A DNA stretch of 64,000 bases from Coprinopsis marcescibilis (lineage: Eukaryota > Basidiomycota > Agaricomycetes > Agaricales > Psathyrellaceae), in assembly GCA_004369085.1 (NCBI GenBank), contig ML210147.1, positions 62,001-126,000 on the forward strand, given 5' to 3'. Position numbers and translations under genes: made by a program. The notes beneath the pieces were generated by a model. That model did no database searches. It was not told where the DNA came from and saw only the letters and a program-made list of their open reading frames with translations. Shown piece by piece: positions 11,587 to 22,080 of this stretch. Each line of letters opens with the position of its first letter. Position 1 is the stretch's first letter.

Positions 11587-14019
11587 ATGGTGTATATCCC
11601 TCCACCTCAAATCGCCCAGCCAGGCCAATCTTCATACTCAGATGCATACAGTAGCATCATATCAGCCTACCGTCGCTCACCACAAACGTCCGCATCCTCA
11701 GTCATCATGCTCGTCGCGCCCGACGTCGACGCGTTGTGCGCTGCTCGAATGTTGGCATCCCTCTTCAAGGACGACGACGTGTTATACCGTATCATTCCGG
11801 TTTCAAGTGTCCAGGAACTTCAAATTGTGAGGGACGAGCTAAGCACGTACACAGAGGTGTGTCTGTTGCTTCCACTGCAACGGCCGCAGTTAGTAACATC
11901 GATTCAGTTGCACACCCTCATATTAATCAACATGGGCAACTTTTGTGACCTTCCAACCCCAATTTGGTTTGGCGACTTTGACACAAAGCTGGCTATTCAC
12001 GTCATCGACTCCTCGCGTCCCCGAAGTATGGCCAATCTGTTCGCCCCAGGGGAGAATGGGGAAAGAGTGATTCTGTGGGATGACGGCGACGCAGAAAAAC
12101 TAACGGAGTTAAAGAAGGCTTGGGAAACACTCGAAGTATAGACCCGTTCCGTGTGCATGAAACCCTTATCTCAACTTAAACGCAGTTCGAACCGCTCCCG
12201 GACTCTGATGATGAAGACTCAGGAAGCGACTTCTATGAAGAAGATCCGGAAAACGACGGGGACGACGATGACGAGGCTGAGTCTTTGAACGGAAAACGCA
12301 AATCCATCGAAGGCGTCAGCGAATCACGGAAGCGTAGGAAGCTAGATCGTAACGTGGGTGATTCGAACGCACTTTCCTTTAACGATCTTCGATCTAACGT
12401 AGCTCCAGGTGTATCGCATTTCCAGAGGGGAAGTCGATCAATACAAGCAGCGGCTCAACAAATACTACTATGCCGGAACCTCATATGGACAAAGCGCAGC
12501 AAGCACTATCTATATCCTGGCCACCGTTCTGGAACGTGTGGATAACGACCTACTTTGGTGCGTGCTATGCTTCACCGTAGCTTCGTTTGCTCAGTTCAAT
12601 CCCTCGGTTTCTAGGCTTGCAATTCTTGGACTGACATATCAATATGTCACCGCTCGGATATCGAGGGAAACTTATGAACAACAACACAATGTGTATCACG
12701 ACGAAGTTTCACGGCTGAATCCAACGCCCTCCAATGCAGAGTCACATTCTCTGAACTCTCTTAGCCCTGACGATTGGAGCGTCCGTCCAACGGACGAGCT
12801 TCGGTTTATGCTATTCAGACATTGGAACCTTTATGATGCAATGTACCATTCTAGCTATGTCGCTAGTAAGCTAGGGATCTGGAAGGAGCGGGGGCGCAAG
12901 CGCCTGACCGGGTTACTGGCAAAGATGGGGTATGATCCAACCTCTGCTATGCCTTTAATCCATACCTGACAATCTAGGACAGTTTCTCAATACCCCAAAC
13001 TCAGCAACCTTTCTCACACATGGACATGGACCTGAAACGGGACCTAATACAGAAGCTTGACGACGTTGCCCCGGAATATGGGTTGGTGGAGCTGTCATAT
13101 TCTTCATTCATGCGATGTTATGGCTATCACTCGCAGCCACTGTCTGCTGCGGATGCTGTGGAAAGTGTGAACGCCCTCTTAGATTTTGCAGGAGGTTCCC
13201 GTGTGGAAGTAGAGCTGGAAGGGCATAGAAATGGCGGTGAATGGTTCGGCGGAGGAAGACAGTGGGAAGCGAGTGGATACGAAAAGGACGTTCTTCCTGC
13301 TACAAAGCCAAGCGGAAACACAGCTCAACCACAGAACGCCAACGGTCAAGCCGATGTGGAGGATCCTCTGGACGAGAGCACAGGCGTTGATTGGTGGAAG
13401 AAGAATTTTTGGAGCGCTTACGATGCTCTCACGGAGTGAGTTGTGACTGATGGATCCCGAAATATGGCTGATTTTATATTACCAGTATTAAACGGCTCCG
13501 TGAAGCGATTCGGTTGGCGATGGCGGTCCACAGAGCCATCATCCGTCAAGGGACATCAATAATTGACAAACAGGACATTAGAACAATGAGAAACCACCGC
13601 GTTGTAGTTTTAACCCAAGGGCCAGATCTGCACCTTTTTCACCATCCTGGAATGTTAACTCGATTGGCACTTTGGCTCATCGACGCTCTCCGGGATCGTC
13701 TTCCGGCCACCGCGAACGCTGCACGGTCGAAACGGAAGGACCTTCCATTCGTGCTTGCATGTTTACACGAGGCCAAAGCGGCATATACGGTTGCTGGTAT
13801 CATGGCATCCCCAGAATTCGGGGACACTCGTCGGAAGTAAGTCCGTTGTCCGCAAACTACCCCGCTTTGGACTAATTCCGTTGCAGCACCTTTTCCACCA
13901 ACTTCCTCAATGCGAGCGCTGCGACCAATACTCCTATACAGCACACTTCTTTCAATACAAACGTCATTGAGGTTGACGAAAAGGATCTAAAGCAATTCCT
14001 TGAAGTACTTTGCTCATAG
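11587..14019 (+). CDS. CDC45: CDC45 replication factor
   Basis: Seven exons (11587-12135, 12186-12353, 12409-12557, 12615-12929, 12983-13435, 13486-13836, 13887-14019) give 705 residues. Cdc45 is part of the CMG replicative helicase with MCM2-7 and GINS. Start MVYIPPP matches the family. The DHH-like N-terminal domain has MLVAPDVDALCAARML. Next come an acidic run and basic stretch (residues about 185-235), the KQRLNKYYYAGTSYGQSAA block, AKMGFSIPQTQQPF, VHRAIIRQG and the C-terminal VLACLHEAKAAYTVAGI. The conserved blocks are in family order and the length is normal. Confidence 0.96.
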
Positions 14020-14652
14020 CTATTACATATCGGCTAATTCCTTGCGATCGTCTTTGAATTAAGGTCGACCCTGATTCCAGTATCCCGAAATTAGTACTCT
14101 AAAGTCGGAGACTCCAAAGTAGAGATTAGGTTTCCACAGCCAGAAACCCTTGTACCGCCACAAATCGTACGGTGATTACCGTAGTTTCTCGAACTCACGA
14201 TAATTTGCTATTCTGCGTGTTCCCGAGCGCCAAAACGGCTATGAGACTCCGAGCCACAAGTCGGTTTTATTTACGCAAGCTCTACATTACCATCGGGAAT
14301 GTAAACTAACGGTTGACCATTGGCGATGCTACAACATTACTTATTAACTCCCAAGTTTCGCTTGCAGGAGTGTTGGATGGGAAGGACTTGCCATATTCGG
14401 AATGAATTATCGAACATAAATCTTTATTTCCCAGAATGCACGAAAGTCCGACGTATAAGTACAAGTCTATGGGAGTTACACGTTCTCAGGATCCTGACGA
14501 GTACCATTCCACAGGTCGCAAGAGTCCGTCTCCAATCCCCCACTTTTAGTACATCGTGGCTAACATGTGTTTGGAGTGTAGGCACTGGTCATAAAGGGTA
14601 ATAACCGCCACCTTTTTCACTTGGTCCTTTTGGATTCCCTGGTCTTTGGCCC
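14020..14652. other. Intergenic, nothing recognised
   Basis: Downstream of CDC45. No coding pattern or repeat is evident; it probably includes the CDC45 terminator and the promoter of the next small gene. Confidence 0.45.
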
Positions 14653-15260
14653 ATGTCACTCACCGAGGAGGAGTCTGATTCTTCCTGGAGCTCCTCCGTC
14701 TCGTCACCTTCGGACGGCAGCGGCGTTGGAACTGAAACCGCCCCTACGACTGTTCTAGGGCGGACAGTTGGTAGCGTTGATGAGGGCAAACCGGACCTCA
14801 ATTACTCTCCACGGCCGATACTCGATGCCACCTCTGTACTAAGCCGCCACACAGCTGCTGAGACTGTCAGCGGTGCCCGGGTGGACGACGTTGCGTTCTC
14901 AGCAAATCTATTCGAAGACAATGTGGTCCATGTTGAACTCCCTGGTCACGTCGGAATGCGTCATATGCGGGCTGGCAGCAGTCATACTCGGCAATACCCA
15001 ATTCACATCCGCAAAAGTTCTGCCCGTTCTGCAAGACGTAGGAGCAGAGCTTATTCTCCAGACGTCGAACCTAGAATGGCTCGGATACCTATGTGTGAGT
15101 TTAAGGACATAGCGCCGGTTCTCCCTCCTTATCTCACCCCTGTTCCATATCAGCACGCGACTTTTTCCTAATTATTGGACTTTGTGTCGCGCTGGCTTGC
15201 GCTGCAATATGCCTAACACGGCCTGCTGTGTTTGCTATTTACGAAAGACCATATATATGA
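14653..15260 (+). CDS. Possible small membrane protein gene
   Basis: Not recognised. The 5' part (from 14653) is an open frame rich in Ser and acidic residues. From about 14848, after a possible CACAG acceptor, a second frame encodes LLRLSAVPGW... through VTSECVICGLAAVILG to LEWLGYL. It then splices (GTGTGAG donor at 15092, CAG acceptor before 15154) into an exon with a clear transmembrane helix (FFLIIGLCVALACAAICL) and a stop at 15258-15260. The TM exon and its intron are the best-supported part. The link to the 5' acidic frame is inferred and the start is uncertain. Confidence 0.4.
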
Positions 15261-15307
15261 ACTGCACTAGGTATGTGAGACTATATCTCGAGGTAAATTG
15301 TGCTAAA

Positions 15308-16308
15308 TCATCCAGTGTTATCCTCGTAGACCCGAACGTTTCCCCCTCCCCAGCTGTGCATCACTTGGGCGCCGTTCCCCGTAGGTTGTGAAAACGCAAT
15401 CTCCCCCTTGTGTGGATCCAAGGGGCAGCCGGGGATGAAGGTTGAAGCTGCCGCACTGAGAAGTCTCCTGGCAATGCCCTGTCTTCTATAGGTTGACGAA
15501 ACGAACAAGCGAGAGATTCCCATGGCCGTTGGGAGGAGCTTTGGATTACAGAATGTGCCACCGACGTCCACTGAATTGCTGGCCTCGTTGAGGGAATCCG
15601 AAATTGCAGGGGGGAGTACGGCCATAGCGGCTTTGATTTGCTGCGCAATGGCGCAGCCCACCACTCGCTCTGGACGCGAATGCGTTCCTTCCTGGACAAG
15701 GAACAGATAGACTTTTGAACGTTGTAGCGCCGCTGTATCCAATTCGGGGGAAGATAAAGAGAGATTTACCATCTCTAGTAATGTTTTAAGCTAAACAGGA
15801 CTTAATTAAATACTTAGCTTATCATGTTACAACTGGTGGCACATACCTTTCCCCCCATCTTCCCATTAACATTGGCCGGAAAACATATAATCCTTCCCAT
15901 TTTACCCTTTTCCATCTTAACCATACTCTCCAGCTCATGTATGGTGCTTCCATACCCCTCCTTCTCCACTTCCCTACTCCACTCGAGACCCCTCTGTACG
16001 CGGCTGCAATGTACACGATGTAACTCTTCGTCATCCTTCGCGCCCTTAGTGTAACAGAGGTCGCATATTGCGCACTTTCGGATAATGCTCTTATCCACGC
16101 AGAAATGCAACTGAACCAATGTTCTCTGTTTCGACTTGCTATTTCGTTCGGGTTTCTTCTCCTTTACGCTGGTCTTCACTCGCTTGCGACTCCCTAGATC
16201 GGTCTCCTCTGAGATTAGCTTCCTTTTGTTGGACTCTGGAGAGGACTCGGAAGTCACGACGGGGTCAGATGAGTGTAGAGTACGCGTTCGAGAAGTATAT
16301 GTGCGCAT
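15308..16308 (-). CDS. ECO1: ECO1/ESCO cohesin acetyltransferase
   Basis: Acetylates cohesin Smc3 to establish sister-chromatid cohesion in S phase. Two exons (15847-16308, 15308-15772) give 308 residues. The N-terminus is basic, then a C2H2-like zinc finger near residue 90 (CAICDLCY ... ELHRVHC). The acetyltransferase fold is at the C-terminus: RVVGCAIAQ, GISRLFVSSTYRRQGIARRLL (acetyl-CoA loop R-R-x-G-I-A), GEIAFSQPTG and the end WGGGNVRVYE, all typical of ESCO proteins. The last zinc ligand appears to be H-x3-C or H-x2-H rather than the usual H-x3-H. The start is chosen at the Met giving MRTYTSRTRTL, where the ESCO N-terminal motif would lie; an upstream in-frame Met exists. Confidence 0.9.
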
Positions 16309-16578
16309 GGTGTGGAATAGGTACCGAGGCAACCAACGAACGAACATGCGCCATTCACAAACTAACACAACCAAACAAGCGCGTCGCGTTCCGCTTCTAA
16401 TTCTGCAAGACCCCAATCTTTAAAGGAATGGCATCCCACACACTTTTTGCATTGGAAAGCTGTGGTAAAATAACGAGTGTGTAAGTATGACGCGACTGGC
16501 AGATGCGATGTGACCTTGCGGCATGTTCTATATCTATTATTCTCCAAATAAATACTACATCTTCCAGTTTATATGGCC

Positions 16579-18222
16579 TCATGTTTGGTATTCCCTGACC
16601 CAATCGCGTGCTGCTCGACGTCTATCTGATTCCGTAGAGATGTAAGGTAAGTGACATTGACTTTGAGTGGAGGAGACTGAGATCCGTACCTGGACTTTCA
16701 CGCCGTCGAAAGGGTCTGCTGTGCCAGTGTAACTTGAAGTAGCCTCTTTGTATTTTCCAAGTGGAATGCTTACTCCTCCCTGACGAGAACCTCCAGGCAT
16801 GAACGAAGGAAGGCTGTTTGATCCAGAGAATTGACTCGAAGTATCCCTGTGGCCCTTGAGGTTCAAAACCAAGCGACAGCAAAGAACTTGAGAGAGAACG
16901 AGAGCGAGGAAGCCTGAGATTCAGGGTCGTGAGTGTTTGTGACCGCTGACCGATATATTGTACATACAATTGATGTTTTGAAGACTTGGGTTACTGTCAG
17001 GCGCAAGAAATGTTAGATTGATAACAGACCGCAGTTATGTCAACCCTTACGATTGGAACATGAATGCTGCCTGTGAAGGAGGGAGTTATAGTCAGCGTTT
17101 GACATGGGATACGGAGCAGGTTCACACACATTCAATACATTGACACCAGCAACAGCCTAAAAAGTTTCGATTAGCGGGCGCATCAAAAGCTTTTGACGCA
17201 AATCCCACACACAAGGAAGTAGAAAACACCCTCTCGGATGAAGATTCTAATAATGGGCGATTGAGTTGCGCCATTTTGCAGAGTGACAGCCTACCAATAC
17301 GTTTTAGACCCACTGTAAGGTTGCGACAAATTGACTTGTATTCTTGTACTCACCTTCGCTACAGTTAAGAATGTGCAAATAAGGTCGAAGGCGACCGGCG
17401 CGAGCCAGAATCCGCTGACAATGTGCTGGCCTGGGAAGTCGCTAGCGGTACAGGGCCCTCGGATGACCCCATCCAGCCCCGGGATAGGCGGAGGAGGGAT
17501 TTGGAAGACCCCTGCAATAGAGACGTAGAGCAGGAATGCGGTTTCCCCCAGGAGCAGAACGACCAGCGCAATTCCTAGGTACATATTTTTTCCGAGGAAT
17601 GCGTAAGTTCGCACCGCAAGAATAGCCTCTGTGGAAATGCAAGGCGAGGTAAGCCTCCACCATTAGAGGCCATTATGAAGCAAATCTAACATACCTGAAC
17701 CAAGGGTTGTCCACATGCAAGTTGCGGCAATCAAGTAATGCCTGAGGAAAGCAGGCTTGGGTTAGCTTAAAGTAGCAAAGGACTGAAAGGTCATTCCCAC
17801 AGAGTTTTGCAGCGTTCCTCGGTGAAATTGTCGTTGAAAAGCCAAAGGTTGAGAGAGAAGCAAAGAAGCCCATAGTATCTTGTCCATAGATATAGTCCCT
17901 TGATAAGTGACCATTCCTTTTTCCAGATACACTCCCACTCCACTGCGCGTCGTGAGCTACAATTAATACAGCGAAAGGAGACATGGCGTACTCTTGAGGC
18001 AAGTTAGCCAGTCCCAGACTGCGATTGCAACCTATTTCGCATAGTTGATGAGTAAAAACATCACATCGTACTAAAAGTACCTACCATTGCCGACGTATAC
18101 ACTTGCAGAACGTGAAGCAGCCCCAGGACCGCTGCGGTGACAAGCTTCTCCTCTTCTTTAAGACCCAAGGTTTGCGCTGCCCATTCGGCGGCGGCATAGT
18201 TCGCCGCAACAAGGCCTGACAT
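16579..18222 (-). CDS. DUF6533-type multi-pass membrane protein
   Basis: A family expanded in mushroom-forming fungi, function unknown. The 5' exons (18085-18222, 17992-18031, 17801-17942, 17695-17741, 17354-17628) join in frame. They encode the DUF6533 head (SGLVAANYAAAEW ... LQVYTSAMVAIAVWDWLTCL ... ECIWKKEWSLIKGLYLWTRYYGLLCF) and further TM helices (AILAVRTYAFLGKN, YLGIALVVLLLGETAFLLYV). Further exons with AVTLQNGATQSPIIRIFIREGVFYFL and CFLALVLSQVLCCRLVLNLKG complete about seven helices. They lead to a hydrophilic tail that stops at 16579-16581. The exact 3' exon set after 17354 is my best reading, not proven. Confidence 0.8.
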
Positions 18223-18402
18223 GACTGCAGCTCAGTAAATTAAGAAGGATGAACGAGGGAAGTCGGTCCTCGCCCTGTTGTCACCTTTAAGAGGACGGTT
18301 ATAGACTCCGATGTACCCACTTGGACAAGTCGCCAGGGTACGCAAGTGGACGCATGGAGTTTGTATGGGATCTTGGAGCTGACCCTCTGTTACTATTAGA
18401 TA

Positions 18403-19158
18403 TTACGGAACAGCGCCCGAAGAATAATGCTTCGCGCCCAAGGGATCATGGAAGAAAGTTCCGTCTGGACTCTGGAGGCTTTTGGCTTGATGTTGTAGCT
18501 ATAGCGTATTTGTATGCCGTTTGGTTCTCCTGGGCGTACTAACCTGTCTTGGACAGCGCGTAACGCTATGTAGGCACATGTTCCAGTTAGACTCTGCATA
18601 CCGATCAAACCAGCCAGGAGAGGCCAGGAGCTCCAAATGCCTAAGTGTGCTTAGGCAAAATCAGAACCATTGTTCAGGATGAGAAATGATCTTTACGCTG
18701 CCTATTTCTACGAATGCTTGATGCTGTGGTGATGCCAGCAGTCGTGTCCCGATGGAACTTGGAAATGTGTCAACCCATAGCGGGAAGACAGCCGGCAATC
18801 GTGGATAGGAATTTCCTTGACATGGATTGCAAGTAGAGTAAAAACAGGGATAAAAAGGTCCTATCTGAACAAAAACCGCGGACAGGCACTCTGATTGAGA
18901 TACTCACCTGGGACCGCCGTTTTAAGCGATATTGAAAAGAGCACAATTGAGAGATACATAAATACATGGGCCGTTGGGGCTGCTTTTGGACTAAATTGTG
19001 CAGCCTCAGCTGACCTCTGGCCGTAGTCATACTTCTAACCAGCAGGGTTGACTGTTTCGGGTTTCGGAATGTTATGACGAGACGACCTGAGACAAATACA
19101 TAGCGTTTACGATACGTACTTTCCCGCCGATGGAATTAGTGTTATACTTTTCTTTCAT
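18403..19158 (-). CDS. Unrecognised small membrane protein, spliced
   Basis: Not recognised. Proposed exons 19120-19158, 18908-19034, 18702-18815, 18544-18640 and 18403-18478 give about 150 residues. They include two hydrophobic helices (HVFMYLSIVLFSISL and WPLLAGLIGMQSLTGTCAYIAL) and a soluble loop with LPAVFPLWVDTFPSSIGTRL. Introns 1, 2 and 4 have ordinary GT/AG ends. Intron 3 needs a GC donor at 18701 to keep frame, which weakens the model; with its GT donor the frame breaks. It ends 181 bp upstream of the DUF6533 start on the same strand, so the two could alternatively be parts of one locus. Confidence 0.45.
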
Positions 19159-20202
19159 CCGACTCCCGAGAGTTATGTGGATCATTCCATGTGCAGCAAT
19201 TTGAGCGAAGCGCTCGCGCCTCTTAAAGTGTTAGTCAAGCGCCCGAGTCTGTATGAGCACACACGCTGATACTGATGTGTTTTCAGCTATGCTTACCTAA
19301 ATCAACGTCTGCAGGGCCCGTGAAGCAGGAAATCCTCCCATGGTCCACGATGACGTGTCCAAAGATAGGGTTCTCGGCCCTTACTCAACCCTTATTAAAA
19401 TTCTAATCAGAGATGAAAAGCCATTCGGTTTTAAGTATTCGAAGAATAATGTTCATCACCTCTAATACTAGACTAACCCAAAAGTGAGCCGCTTTGTTAC
19501 GAATACGACATCGTCCCTGGACACCGGCCGTACATTGCCGTACACACATTGAACCTGTGTGAATGGTTGTCACTGGTCCAGTCTAACCTAGCCGTACATA
19601 CCAGCGAGCGCTCAACTGGATTGGAGTCGAGGAAACTACTCAACCGCGAACGCCCGAGCTTCGTCAAGGCAGCGCACTTATGCCATTCCATTTCGCGGCG
19701 AAGTATATTCGCGACGTCGTCGTGTGGCAGCTAAAACTTGAAAGGCATTGGCAAGAGTTGAAATTTTGACAATGATGTGTAGGGCTACCTCGCGATGGGA
19801 AAATTTTAGTATGGTCCGATCTTCGCTGGTCCTTGAAAATGAGAAAGAGAAACTTATCCTTGGCGTTCAGGTGGTCACGAAACGGGGCTACACTGGTTGT
19901 CAAGACTCAACAACGAATTTTCGAAAAGAAAATAAATGTGCGTTGTTCGCATCACGCAGTCAGCTCAAACTGGCAACGTTCCATTACATCCGAGAGGTTG
20001 GCTCTCCCGATTGGAGAGGGGCTGGATGGAGAAAGATGGGGAAGTGGAGACGACTCTTTGGTCTGGCTGTGGGTCCGATCCTGGACAACGAGGCCGCCAT
20101 GGTGGACAACCGAATTTCGTGGCGCTGGGGATATGATATAAGTTCGAGTGTTGACAGGGAGAGGATACAAAGTAGCTTTCGAAAATTCTCTCCGTATCGA
20201 AA
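19159..20202. other. Intergenic, no gene supported
   Basis: A 160-codon open frame exists at 19748-20230 on plus, but its composition is unlike the neighbouring proteins and it overlaps the start of the NmrA gene in another frame. I read this interval as the promoters of the two divergent neighbours. Confidence 0.4.
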
Positions 20203-21337
20203 ATGTCTGAACCGAAACTTGTCGTTGTGACTGGTGCTACTGGCCAGTAAGTTTTCATGAAAATCTTCAATCAAGTGGACATAGTTACTGATATCAATCT
20301 AGACAAGGCTCGTCTGTCATAGAGTGGCTTTTGCGAGAACCGGCTGGAAAGTTCACCATCAGAGGAGTCACCAGAAACCCTGCTTCCGAAGCTGCCCAGA
20401 GGCTCGCGTCCAAGGGTGTCGAAATCGTGAAAGCTGACCTCAGCTCCCTGGAGGAGACTACCGCCGCATTTAAGGGTGCTTGGGGTGTATTTGGACTTAC
20501 TCAATTCTACGAGCATGGTTATGACGGCGAGCAACTCCACGGCAAGAACATCGTTGAGGCTGCCAAGGCCAATGACGTGAAGCACCTTGTCTGGTCGACC
20601 GTAGAAGGACGCGAGGGCGAGTGCAAGGCTATTAGCTGGACCTCCAAGGCTCAAATCGAGGACCAAGTTATCGCATCTGGGATCCCATATACCTTCGTGT
20701 ATATCCCGATGTATTACGAGAACTTCTGGACCAGCTTCTTCGCTCCCTCATACAATGAAGAGCTTGGCTTCAATTGGACCGTCGGCTTCCTTCCCGACGT
20801 TCCTATCTTCGCCTTCTCCGTCGCCGACCTTGGAGGTTGGGTCGTACCTGCTTTTAGAGAGCCAGAGGCTTATGCAGGCATGTTTCACAGTGCACAGCTA
20901 CAATCTATCTGCTCACCGTATGGTTCTCTATCGCAGGCAAGAAAATCAAGGTCGCCGTCGAATATTTGGCTTTACGGGACCTCGCAAGCCAATTCTCCGA
21001 AGTTTACGGTGAAAAAGCTGGTTTGGCCTTGGAGTTGACCAAGGAGGCGTTCGAAGCATCTCGCTATGCCGACCACCCTGCTGCAGAGTTGATGTACCTG
21101 TCTTGGGAGTTTGTTATTCGTGCAGGTCCAGGCAGCGGTTACAGAGTACGTGGCACGGCACTTATTTCTTGGGCAAATTTCAAAGGTAGCTAACCACCGT
21201 TTGTACAGGACCAGAACCAGACCCTCGCGATCAATCCAAGCGCAAAGACGTATCGCGAATGGCTCAAGGACAGCCAGATAGTGAAGGACCTGGTGGCAAA
21301 GTTGAAGGCAGAGCATGAAGTAAAGAAGACAGCTTGA
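20203..21337 (+). CDS. NmrA-like NAD(P)-binding family protein
   Basis: Four exons (20203-20246, 20303-20877, 20937-21145, 21209-21337) give 318 residues. The Rossmann nucleotide-binding motif is split by the first intron (VVVTGATGQQGSSVIEW, GxxGxxG). Then come VTRNPASEAAQRLASKGVEIVKADL, NIVEAAKANDVKHLVWSTVEG and YIPMYYENFW. These are the hallmarks of atypical short-chain reductases of the NmrA/HSCARG type, which sense or use NADP; the substrate is unknown. The second intron has a GC donor (AG/GCATGT at 20878), needed to join YAG to KKIKV in frame. Confidence 0.9.
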
Positions 21338-21514
21338 ATTCATTCAAAGAATAGAAATATAAACATCTTTTAACTGTACACTAAGTATTACTTATACGCA
21401 CTGACGTCATTGCTGCATGACCAACCCCTGAGTGAGGAGTCCACTTTCTTGAGTCAGGAGTTCGATTACAACCTTCTCTCAACCTTGTCTTGTCCAACCA
21501 TCGAATCATAAACT

Positions 21515-21871
21515 ATGTCTTCTGGAGCAACCTCACAGGCAAGTCAGCGCACAACCGACTGCTTAGCACTGATTTCTGAACGGCAACCCAGGACGGAGCT
21601 TGGAAACCGAGAGAACAATCAGCTGAAGCTCAATACGCGCGTCAGAAGGTTCGTTGATCTCGTTACTACGGAGAACCTAAAGGCTCACACACGAATTCTG
21701 TAGGAGCAAGAACAAATCGCCGCCCTTCGCGCAGAGCTGGATTCGAAATCATCTACATCTTCGAGCACGACAACTACGAAAATAACTCGCGAGGATCGAC
21801 CATATGAGGCCGGTTTTGGAGGACAGGAAGACCTGGAGGACAGATACGCTACAACGAGCGGAGAGCACTAA
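21515..21871 (+). CDS. Small mitochondrial ATPase-inhibitor (IATP)-like protein
   Basis: An 82-residue protein visible only after splicing three exons: 21515-21538, 21592-21648 and 21704-21871. The first intron has the donor AG/GCAAGT, the second AG/GTTCGT with a GTAG end. The joined core AWKPREQSAEAQYARQKEQEQIAALRAEL matches the pattern of F1-ATPase inhibitors (Inh1/IF1): a K/P-RE-x-A-E start, a YxRxKE middle, then a coiled coil. IF1 blocks ATP hydrolysis by F1 when the membrane potential falls. There is no clear mitochondrial presequence in the eight residues before the core, and the tail ending GFGGQEDLEDRY is unlike yeast Inh1. The assignment is by pattern only. Confidence 0.6.
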
Positions 21872-22080
21872 ACATCCGCGAGCACGATATCTCCAGTACT
21901 GCTATATTATAATGCCATTCGGGATAAGATGATGATTTAGTCCGTGATCCTATTTTTGAATCGAGCTGTATACTAAGTAGTTGGTAATGAACGTCGTAGA
22001 TCAGTACGAAAGTGAATGAGGTAAAATATTCGAGCGATACGTTAGTCCTTATTGAGTCCATTCTAACAAACAGTCCATTG

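Noticed and set aside
19748..20230. 160-codon plus-strand frame before the NmrA gene
   Set aside because: No domain, overlaps the NmrA start in another frame, and has open antisense frames of similar size.
21701..21703. Premature TAG in a coiled-coil frame, suggesting a pseudogene
   Set aside because: The TAG is the end of a 55-nt intron; with the preceding GC-AG intron the protein is continuous in another frame.
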